Source of the DNA: Planctomycetota bacterium
GTDB lineage: Bacteria > Planctomycetota > Planctomycetia > Isosphaerales > Isosphaeraceae
Length of the DNA: 5,170 bases
Direction: 5' to 3'
Assembly (NCBI GenBank): GCA_021778575.1
Contig: JAJYCH010000408.1
Coordinates: 1-5,170, forward strand
In this document: in pieces, positions 1 to 5,170 of the stretch
Layout: every line of letters starts with the position of its first letter
Numbering within the stretch: position 1 is the first letter of the stretch
Translations under genes and position numbers: made by a program
Notes under the pieces: generated by a model
Databases searched by the model: none
The model's input: the letters and a program-made list of their open reading frames with translations, nothing else
Told to the model about the DNA's origin: nothing

Positions 1-310
1 TCCGGTGGAGGTCGACGAGGATGGGAATGAAGAGGATGAGCATCAGGGGCAACGTCATCGCGCCGGCTTCGAGCGGGCGGCGGATCAGGAAGCCCCAGGC
101 CCCGCCGAGCTGACGGTGGACCATCATCAGCGCGAGCGAGCCGAGCGCCAGCCCGAGCACGAACAGGTAGCTGAACAGGTAGGCCCTGTCGAAGTCGGTC
201 CGGAAGAAGGCTCCGAGCCCCAGGCTCACCGCCATCGCTCCCAGACCCACAATCAGGGCCCGGCTCCGGATCTTTTCGATCTGCGGGTAAAGAGTGCCGT
301 TTGGATTCAT
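1..310 (-). CDS. actF: ActF, membrane subunit of alternative complex III (3'-partial)
   Basis: Second large membrane scaffold protein of ACIII, related in overall design to ActC but without its redox role in known complexes. The first 103 residues are visible; the frame runs open off the left edge and full-length relatives are around 400 aa. The N-terminus is MNPNGTLYPQIEKIRSRAL, followed by hydrophobic segments at about 17-36 and 44-64, then HRQLGGAWGFLIRRPLEAG (65-83), the motif I recognise as the ActF/quinol:cytochrome c oxidoreductase family hallmark, and a third hydrophobic segment at about 84-100. The start ATG (310-308) overlaps the actE stop as ATGA, and GAGGT 6 nt upstream (321-317) supports it. 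The coupling predicts balanced synthesis with ActE. Oxidase (cox) genes often follow actF in other genomes, but that is outside this window. Confidence 0.92.
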   Translation of the reverse strand, partial: MNPNGTLYPQIEKIRSRALIVGLGAMAVSLGLGAFFRTDFDRAYLFSYLFVLGLALGSLALMMVHRQLGGAWGFLIRRPLEAGAMTLPLMLILFIPILVDLHR

Positions 311-984
311 TTCTGGACCTCGACCAGTCTCTTGCTGTCGTCTCGGGTCGGATGACCGGGCGTCTCGGCTCCCGCCAGTTTCTTGATTTCCTCGGAGCTG
401 AGATCCGAGCGCTCCGCGTCCTGACTGTACTGCAAGGCCCGGATATAGGCGGCGATCGCCCACCGCTGCTTGACCGGTATGCGGGCCTCGTACGAGTACA
501 TGGCCCCATAGCCGTGGGTGATCACATTATAGAAGTGACCCACGGGAATCTTCTTGAGATATTCGGAGTGGAGGTCGGGAGGAGGGGAGAATCCGCGACG
601 GACGACCATCCCCTTGCCGTTCCCTTGTTGTCCGTGGCACGGCGAGCAGAAAATCGTGTAGCGCTCGCGCCCCATCTCGAGTAGTTCGGCGTCGATCGGG
701 AACGGAAAGACTTCGGTGTCCTTGCCGTCGATCTTGCCATCGTAGTACAGCGTATCCGCGCGGAGCTGACCCCGAGCGACGGTTCCCGAGACGAGTTGCC
801 GCGACGAGGTCCCGTCGGAGAATGAGGCCGACGGGTCGTACGATTCGTACTTGGGCTGGTCGTACATATCTTTGCGGCAGCCGGCGAGCCCGATCACCAG
901 GCAAATTGCCAGCCAGCCCGCGCAGCGACGCCATGGCCCGAGCGGGCGCTGGTCGTCGATCAGTGGTTTGTTGCCGATCCGCAT
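307..984 (-). CDS. actE: ActE, lipoprotein mono-haem cytochrome c subunit of alternative complex III
   Basis: Membrane-anchored, periplasm-facing c-type cytochrome of the complex, which probably helps hand electrons to the next carrier or oxidase. It has 225 residues from ATG 984-982. The same frame is open upstream to 1122, but that stretch overlaps actD and reads as low-complexity Arg/Ser, so the longer start is rejected. Residues 1-20 are basic; a hydrophobic segment runs to a lipobox (GLAGC, Cys36), predicting signal peptidase II cleavage and lipidation. DMYDQPKYESYDPSASFSDGTSSR (39-62) is a typical ActE leader to the mature domain. The haem motif is C113-S-P-C116-H117 followed by GQQGNGKG; Met162 in YGAMYSY is the likely sixth haem ligand. 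Only one CxxCH is present. It starts 10 nt after actD with AAAGG 6 nt upstream, and its stop overlaps the actF start. Confidence 0.95.
   Translation of the reverse strand: MRIGNKPLIDDQRPLGPWRRCAGWLAICLVIGLAGCRKDMYDQPKYESYDPSASFSDGTSSRQLVSGTVARGQLRADTLYYDGKIDGKDTEVFPFPIDAELLEMGRERYTIFCSPCHGQQGNGKGMVVRRGFSPPPDLHSEYLKKIPVGHFYNVITHGYGAMYSYEARIPVKQRWAIAAYIRALQYSQDAERSDLSSEEIKKLAGAETPGHPTRDDSKRLVEVQK
317..321 (-). promoter_or_regulatory. Ribosome-binding site of actF within the end of actE
   Basis: GAGGT lies in the last codons of actE, 6 nt before the actF ATG that itself overlaps the actE TGA. This arrangement is classic for translational coupling. Confidence 0.65.
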
Positions 985-990
985 CCGAGG

Positions 991-996
991 CCTTTC
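991..996 (-). promoter_or_regulatory. Ribosome-binding site of actE overlapping the actD stop
   Basis: GAAAGG begins inside the actD stop codon (TGAAAGG) and ends 6 nt before the ATG at 984. It supports ATG 984 over the in-frame longer extension and suggests coupling of actE to actD. Confidence 0.6.
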
Positions 997-1552
997 AGAA
1001 CGGGACTTCGGTGATGGACGTGGGCTCCAGGCCTTCCAGGAACCGCGAAGTTTGGTCGAGGTCGAACTGGGGGTCCTTCGCCTCGATGCAGAGGAAAAAT
1101 CGATCCTGCGACGCCCGTTCAAACCCCGGCGCGTTGAACACCGGGTTGTAGGGGCGGGGCAGACCGTTGAGCAGGAGCATACCGAAGACCGCCGTGGCCG
1201 CCGCGAACAGCACGGTCAGCTCGAACGTGATCGGCATGAACGACGGCCAGCTCACCAGTGGTTTGCCGTCGATGTTGATCTTGTAGTGAAAGTTGGCGAG
1301 CGTCTGCATCCCGAAGCCGGTCAGGCCACCGGTCAGACCACCGCCGAAGATCAGCCAGGGGAGGACCGTCTTGGCGCCGATTGCCTCATCAATGCCGTGG
1401 ACCGCGAACGGCGTGTAGGCGTCGACATGTTTGTAGCCGGCCGCCGCGACCTTCTTGGCCGCGACGAGCAGTTGGTCGGGATTGAGGAACTCGACCATCA
1501 GGCCGTAGATCCCGACCTCGACATCATCGTGGGCATGGGCGTGAGTGCTCAT
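995..1552 (-). CDS. actD: ActD, DUF3341 two-helix membrane subunit of alternative complex III
   Basis: Structural membrane subunit of ACIII with no redox centre; in known complexes it lies against ActC. It has 185 residues from the ATG at 1552-1550, typical for the family. An N-terminal soluble part (VEVGIYGLMVEFLNPDQLLVAA, then the family signature YTPFAVHGID at 46-55) is followed by two hydrophobic helices at about 62-85 and 105-130, separated by a loop ending in WPSFMPITFEL, and then a soluble C-terminal part with an ERASQDRFFLCIEAKDPQFD stretch. A TTG at 1558-1556 would add two residues and overlap the actC stop; I prefer the ATG because GGAGG sits 10 nt upstream of it but only 4 nt from the TTG. 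A short histidine repeat (THAHAH) lies at the N-terminus. The stop TGA at 997-995 overlaps the presumed ribosome site of actE. Confidence 0.95.
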   Translation of the reverse strand: MSTHAHAHDDVEVGIYGLMVEFLNPDQLLVAAKKVAAAGYKHVDAYTPFAVHGIDEAIGAKTVLPWLIFGGGLTGGLTGFGMQTLANFHYKINIDGKPLVSWPSFMPITFELTVLFAAATAVFGMLLLNGLPRPYNPVFNAPGFERASQDRFFLCIEAKDPQFDLDQTSRFLEGLEPTSITEVPF

Positions 1553-1554
1553 GA

Positions 1555-2970
1555 TCAATGCGCCTCCGTCGCTGCGGCGTGGTGCGAATGGCTGGAATGG
1601 CCGGTGTTGACATGCACCAGCTCTTTCATCTCCGACACCGCGATGGCCGGCAGGAACCGGACAAACAGGAAGATGAAGGTGATGAACAGTCCGATCGTAC
1701 CGATGTAGGTGGCCCAGTCCCAGACTGTCGGGTAATACATGCCCCAGGCCCCCGGAACGAAGTCACGGTGGAGGCTCATCACCACGATCACGAACCGTTC
1801 GAGCCACATCCCGACGTTCACGACCATGGCCACGGTCCAGAGCCAGTACATGTTCAGCCGCCAGGGCTTGTACCAGAGCGTCAGGGGGATCAAGCAGTTG
1901 CAGAAGATCAGGGCGTAGTAGAACTTATAGTACGGCCCTTCGAGCCGGTTCTTCATCATGAAGCCTTCGTATTCATTGGCCCCGTAGTAGGCCATAAAGG
2001 TTTCGATGAAGTAGCCGTAGGTCACCAGCATCCCGGTCGCCAGCATGACCTTGGCCATGTTGTCGATGTGCCGCATGGTGATCAGCCCCTCGAAGCCGTA
2101 AAGCTTTCGGAGTGGCATCATCAGGGTCAGCACCATCGCGAATCCCGCGTAGATCGCACCGGCGACGAAGTAGGGCGGGAAGATCGTCGAGTGCCAGCCG
2201 GGAATGATCCCGATGGTGAAGTCGAACGACACGATCGTATGGACCGAGACCACCAGCGGCGTCGAAAGTCCCGCCAGGATCAGGTAAGCGGTCTGGTAGC
2301 GGTGCCAGTGACGGGCCGAGCCGGTCCAGCCCAGGGCACCGGCGGCGTACATCATCCGGGCGAGTTTGTTCTGGGCCCGGTCGCGAAACGTCGCCAGGTC
2401 CGGAATCAGCCCCACGTACCAGAACAGAAGCGAGACCGACGCATAGGTCGAGACCGCGAACACGTCCCAGACCAGGGGACTACGGAACTGGGGCCAGAGC
2501 GCCATCGTGTTGGGATAAGGCGCCATCCAGTAAAAGACCCAGGGCCGTCCCATGTGGAGCAGCGGAAACATCCCGGCGCAAGCCACGGCGAACAGCGTCA
2601 TCGCCTCGGCGAACCGGTTGATCGAGGTTCGCCACTGCTGCTTCATCAACAGGAGAATCGCCGAGATCAACGTTCCGGCGTGGCCGATGCCGATCCACCA
2701 GACGAAGTTGATGATCGCGAAACCCCACATGACGGGGCGGTTGATCCCCCAGATCCCGACGCCCTGATAAAGCAGGTACGCGACCGAGATGAACAGCAGG
2801 TTGACCAGGCTGAAGCCGATCGCCGCCCCCAGCAACCACCCCTTGCTGTAGGGCCGCTTCAAGACGGCGTCGGAGATCGTGTCGTTGACCGACTCGATGG
2901 TTTCATTCGGCCCCAGGACCGGCAGTTCCCGCGAGTCGTCGGGCGATTGATTCAAATCCTTCGGCGGCAT
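1555..2970 (-). CDS. actC: ActC, NrfD/PsrC-family quinol-oxidising membrane subunit of alternative complex III
   Basis: Integral membrane subunit that binds and oxidises quinol and passes electrons to ActB. It has 471 residues, a normal length for the family. Ten hydrophobic segments are visible at roughly 47-69, 80-107, 117-138, 165-188, 225-250, 266-287, 304-328, 349-367, 372-399 and 416-439. Basic loops (KRPYSKG before helix 1, KQQWRTSINR between helices 2 and 3) put both termini in the cytoplasm by the positive-inside rule. Conserved stretches include GHAGTLIS (96-103), HMGRPW (His139) and VWDVFAVSTY (Asp169); the His and Asp fit the family's quinone-site residues, which I infer from memory of the homologues. 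The tail after residue 452 is rich in histidine. Start: ATG at 2970, 4 nt after the actB stop, with GAGG 9 nt upstream. The stop TGA at 1557-1555 is 2 nt before actD. Confidence 0.97.
   Translation of the reverse strand: MPPKDLNQSPDDSRELPVLGPNETIESVNDTISDAVLKRPYSKGWLLGAAIGFSLVNLLFISVAYLLYQGVGIWGINRPVMWGFAIINFVWWIGIGHAGTLISAILLLMKQQWRTSINRFAEAMTLFAVACAGMFPLLHMGRPWVFYWMAPYPNTMALWPQFRSPLVWDVFAVSTYASVSLLFWYVGLIPDLATFRDRAQNKLARMMYAAGALGWTGSARHWHRYQTAYLILAGLSTPLVVSVHTIVSFDFTIGIIPGWHSTIFPPYFVAGAIYAGFAMVLTLMMPLRKLYGFEGLITMRHIDNMAKVMLATGMLVTYGYFIETFMAYYGANEYEGFMMKNRLEGPYYKFYYALIFCNCLIPLTLWYKPWRLNMYWLWTVAMVVNVGMWLERFVIVVMSLHRDFVPGAWGMYYPTVWDWATYIGTIGLFITFIFLFVRFLPAIAVSEMKELVHVNTGHSSHSHHAAATEAH
1563..1567 (-). 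promoter_or_regulatory. Ribosome-binding site of actD, deciding between two starts
   Basis: GGAGG lies within the last codons of actC. The spacing is 10 nt to the ATG at 1552 and 4 nt to a TTG at 1558, so the ATG is favoured by both codon type and distance. Confidence 0.7.
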
Positions 2971-2974
2971 CGCG

Positions 2975-5170
2975 TCACGCCTCGATGAGTTCGGGGTTGG
3001 GGTTGCGGATCTTGCCGAGGTACGTCGTCCTCGGCCGCGTGTTCAACTCGCCGAGCATCGCGTAATCGCGCGAGTCCTGCTTGATCTTGTAGACCTTGCT
3101 CGAATGATCGTTCAGGTCGCCGAAGTGAATCGCCTGCGACGGACAAGCGGCCTGGCAGGCGGTGATCACGTCACCGTCCTTGATCCGCTCGTTCTTTTCC
3201 TTGGCGTTGATCCGGGCACCACTGATCCGCTGGACGCAGTAGGTGCACTTTTCCATCACGCCTCGGGTCCGGACGGTCACGTCGGGGTTATTCAAGAGCT
3301 GGAGACTCGGCGTCCTCATGCTCGGCGTGGCGATCTCGGAGTAGTTGAGGAAGTTGAAATGCCGGACCTTGTACGGGCAGTTGTTGCCGCAATACCGGGT
3401 TCCCACGCAACGGTTGTAAACCATCACGTTGAGCCCCTCGGCATCGTGCACCGTCGCCGCGACCGGGCAGACCAGCTCGCACGGGGCGTTCTCGCAGTGC
3501 ATGCACGCCCGGGGCTGGAAGAAAATGTCGGGATCGTTGATATCGGCCCCGTGGAAGTAGGTGTCGATCTCCATCCACTGCATGTTCCGCCCGGTCATGA
3601 TCTGTTCCTTGCCGATGACCGGAATATTATTCTCGGCCTGGCAGGAGATCACGCACGCGTTGCAGCCGGTGCAGCTATTGAGGTCGATCGCCATCCCCCA
3701 CTTGTAGCTGTCGTAGGTCCACCCGGTATCCTCGGCGGGGATCAGGGTGTCCGGGGAGTGTTCCGCCCCTTCGTGCAGGATGGCCGGGTTCTTGAGGATC
3801 TCGGCCAGTGTCGCGGTCCGGTACAGGTCCCGCCCTTCGACGTACCGGTGCATCTGGGTCGAGGCCAGCGGGTAGCTGGCTTCGGTGACCTTGATCTCGG
3901 CTCCCGGGCCACCCCAGGGGGCGTCCAGGGTCCGCAGGGCATAGGCATTGAAGCCGATCCCGGTTCCCACCCGTCCGGCCATCGATCGGCCATAGCCCAG
4001 GTGCAAGACCACCGTCCCCTCGGCCTGGCCGGGAACGATCCAGACCGGAACGCTGAGCTTCCGGCCCTTGTAGGTCAACTCGACGACCCGGCCGTTGTCC
4101 TTGCCGTCCTTGACGATCAGCTTCAGCTTCTCGGCCGTGCTCGGAGCGATGAGCGCGGCGTTGTCCCAGGTCAGCTTCGTGATCGGCTTGGGCAGTTCCT
4201 GGAGCCAGCCGTTGTTGGCGTAGCGACCGTCCCAGATGGTCGGGTCGGGCCGGAAGAGGATTTCGAGTTCCCCCTTCGCCACTGTCGGCCGGGCGCCAAA
4301 CGAAGCCAATGGCTTGACGGTGACTGTCTTGGGCGTGGCGGCTGAACCGGCGATCAGGCCGTCGTGGATTGACTTACGCCAGTCGGCGTCGAAACCGGCC
4401 GGGTTCTTGGTCTGCCCCTTCCAGTAATCCTGGACGATCTTGAGCGGCGAGCGGTCGAACTGGCCGAGCATGACGGCGAGGATCTGGTACGCCGACTTGC
4501 CGCTGTAGAGCGGGGCGATCAGCGGTTGAACCACCGACGCGGTTCCGTCGAACGCCCGGGCATCGCCCCAGGTTTCGAGGAAATGTGCTTCGGGAACATG
4601 CCAGGTGCAGACGGCGGAAGTCTCGTCGAAGTGAGTTCCGAGCCGGATCGAGAGCGGAACCTTCTTGAGGAGCCGGGCGAACTTCGTCAGCCCGTCCGGA
4701 CCCTTGACCTTCACCTCTTCGGGAGTCTCGTCGATTCCGAGGTCTACCGGAGCGGTATAGGCGGGGTTGCCGCCAAAGATCAGGAGGGTGTCGACCTTGC
4801 CCGCTTCGATATCCTTGGCCAGCTCGGCGAGCGAGCCGAGGTGATCGATCGGGTCCACCTCGATCGGCTCGATGTAGGTGACCGTGCCGTCGGGGCCAAT
4901 GCTCCCCAGGGCCTGGTTGATCGCGATCCCGAGGGCGTGAACATAGGCTGGCTGGGCGTCGCCGACCAGGACCAGGGCTTTCCCCTTGTGGGCCTTCAGG
5001 TCCTTGGCCAGGGCGGCGACCCATTTGGCCTGCTTGGCCGGCAGCGTCGGAGCCGTGGCCCCATCGACGCCGACACCGGCGGCGATGGCCAGGGCGAGGT
5101 CGGCGATCTCGGTCGGTTTGACGGCGATCCGGTGGTCGGCGGCTCCGCCGGTGTTGGTGAACGCGGCCTC
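2975..5170 (-). CDS. actB: ActB, iron-sulfur/MopB-like subunit of alternative complex III (5'-partial)
   Basis: Periplasm-facing electron-transfer subunit that takes electrons from quinol oxidised at ActC. The frame is open from the window edge to a TGA at 2977-2975, giving 731 visible residues; family members are around 1000 aa, so the N-terminus (expected Tat signal and first part of the MopB domain) lies upstream. An in-frame GTG at 4858 is only an internal valine. Visible residues ~1-450 match the molybdopterin-oxidoreductase-like domain (LLIFGGNPAYTAP; HVPEAHFLETWGDAR), which in characterised ACIII carries no molybdenum cofactor. Residues ~490-700 form a four-cluster ferredoxin domain: C500-x2-C-x2-C-x3-C510; C556-x2-C-x4-C-x3-C568; C588-x5-C-x3-C598; C642-x2-C645 with C672-x3-C676. 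That is 15 cysteines, fitting three [4Fe-4S] plus one [3Fe-4S]. No frameshift or interruption is seen. The stop is 4 nt before actC. Identification is very secure. Confidence 0.96.
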   Translation of the reverse strand, partial: EAAFTNTGGAADHRIAVKPTEIADLALAIAAGVGVDGATAPTLPAKQAKWVAALAKDLKAHKGKALVLVGDAQPAYVHALGIAINQALGSIGPDGTVTYIEPIEVDPIDHLGSLAELAKDIEAGKVDTLLIFGGNPAYTAPVDLGIDETPEEVKVKGPDGLTKFARLLKKVPLSIRLGTHFDETSAVCTWHVPEAHFLETWGDARAFDGTASVVQPLIAPLYSGKSAYQILAVMLGQFDRSPLKIVQDYWKGQTKNPAGFDADWRKSIHDGLIAGSAATPKTVTVKPLASFGARPTVAKGELEILFRPDPTIWDGRYANNGWLQELPKPITKLTWDNAALIAPSTAEKLKLIVKDGKDNGRVVELTYKGRKLSVPVWIVPGQAEGTVVLHLGYGRSMAGRVGTGIGFNAYALRTLDAPWGGPGAEIKVTEASYPLASTQMHRYVEGRDLYRTATLAEILKNPAILHEGAEHSPDTLIPAEDTGWTYDSYKWGMAIDLNSCTGCNACVISCQAENNIPVIGKEQIMTGRNMQWMEIDTYFHGADINDPDIFFQPRACMHCENAPCELVCPVAATVHDAEGLNVMVYNRCVGTRYCGNNCPYKVRHFNFLNYSEIATPSMRTPSLQLLNNPDVTVRTRGVMEKCTYCVQRISGARINAKEKNERIKDGDVITACQAACPSQAIHFGDLNDHSSKVYKIKQDSRDYAMLGELNTRPRTTYLGKIRNPNPELIEA
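2980..2983 (-). promoter_or_regulatory. Ribosome-binding site of actC within the end of actB
   Basis: GAGG lies 9 nt before the actC ATG and inside the last codons of actB. It is short but well placed, and together with the 4-nt gap it suggests that ActC translation re-initiates after ActB. Confidence 0.55.
3143..3673 (-). other. Four-cluster ferredoxin domain of ActB (cysteine motifs I-IV)
   Basis: Sub-feature of actB. Motif I lies at 3673-3641 (CTGCNACVISC), motif II at 3505-3467 (CMHCENAPCELVC), motif III at 3409-3377 (CVGTRYCGNNC) and motif IV in two halves at 3247-3236 (CTYC) and 3157-3143 (CQAAC). The layout is that of the NrfC/PsrB/DmsB electron-wire family. In motif III, the position that is the second cysteine in proteins with four [4Fe-4S] clusters is a threonine (codon ACC, 3400-3398), so only 15 ligands remain. 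In the known ACIII structures this set holds three [4Fe-4S] clusters and one [3Fe-4S] cluster; cluster type here is inferred from the motifs. Confidence 0.93.

Noticed and set aside
5..355. Plus-strand open frame of 116 codons opposite actF
   Set aside because: It is antisense to the hydrophobic helices of ActF, which gives the Glu/His/Gln/Arg-rich product seen; no independent support.
985..1122. N-terminal extension of ActE to a start at 1122
   Set aside because: The extra 46 residues overlap actD, are Arg/Ser/Pro-rich, and would place a long basic stretch before the lipoprotein signal; ATG 984 has a ribosome site and gives a normal signal peptide.
851..1708. Plus-strand open frame of 285 codons across actE, actD and actC
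   Set aside because: It crosses three well-supported minus-strand genes and has the composition of a shadow frame.
1558..2988. A 476-codon open frame on the plus strand opposite actC
   Set aside because: It mirrors actC almost exactly; its product is rich in Arg, Asp, His, Pro and Gly with no domain or membrane logic, as expected from the antisense of a GC-rich gene.
3104..4345. A 413-codon open frame on the plus strand opposite actB
   Set aside because: It is antisense to clear ferredoxin and MopB-like motifs, has low-complexity Val/Gly/Asp/Arg composition and shows no recognisable family.
4856..4858. GTG at 4858 as the start of a shorter, separate ferredoxin protein
   Set aside because: The frame continues upstream without a stop for 104 codons with normal protein-like sequence, and the GTG falls in the middle of the MopB-like domain, so it is an internal valine.
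4374..5024. A 216-codon minus-strand open frame overlapping actB in another frame
   Set aside because: The actB frame is open through the whole stretch to the window edge and carries the recognisable MopB-like sequence; the other frame is Arg/Gly/Pro-rich shadow.

Overview
This window is the core of an alternative complex III (ACIII, act) operon read entirely from the minus strand. ACIII is a quinol:electron-acceptor oxidoreductase that replaces the cytochrome bc1 complex. Going down in coordinate, which is the direction of transcription, the genes are actB (5' end beyond base 5170), actC, actD, actE and actF (3' end beyond base 1). Every gene is recognisable from family-specific sequence: the fused MopB-like/four-cluster ferredoxin protein (ActB), the NrfD/PsrC-type ten-helix membrane quinol subunit (ActC), the DUF3341 two-helix protein (ActD), the lipoprotein mono-haem cytochrome c (ActE) and the second membrane scaffold (ActF).

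Layout: bases 5170-2975 hold the C-terminal 731 residues of ActB; 2970-1555 ActC (471 aa); 1552-995 ActD (185 aa); 984-307 ActE (225 aa); 310-1 the first 103 residues of ActF. The junctions are extremely tight (4, 2 and 10 nt gaps, then an ATGA overlap). Each downstream start has a purine-rich Shine-Dalgarno-like stretch inside or touching the end of the gene before it, which suggests one polycistronic, translationally coupled message. There is no intergenic space over 10 nt, and I see no RNA gene, repeat, mobile element, CRISPR array, internal promoter or terminator.

How the parts work together (family knowledge from the characterised Rhodothermus and Flavobacterium complexes): quinol is oxidised at ActC in the membrane, electrons pass to the iron-sulfur clusters of periplasm-facing ActB and on to c-type haem subunits (ActE here; the pentahaem ActA would be expected upstream, outside the window), then to a terminal oxidase, whose genes often follow actF. 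ActD and ActF are structural membrane subunits.

Organism: GC-rich DNA, the act gene order and the protein style suggest a planctomycete, perhaps of the Isosphaeraceae/Gemmataceae type, but this is an impression from sequence style and not proven. I did not find a previously undescribed system; this looks like a well-preserved, ordinary housekeeping respiratory operon. The points worth a second look are modest: the Cys-to-Thr change that specifies a three-cysteine cluster in ActB, histidine-rich tails on both sides of the actC/actD junction, and the choice of start codon for actD.
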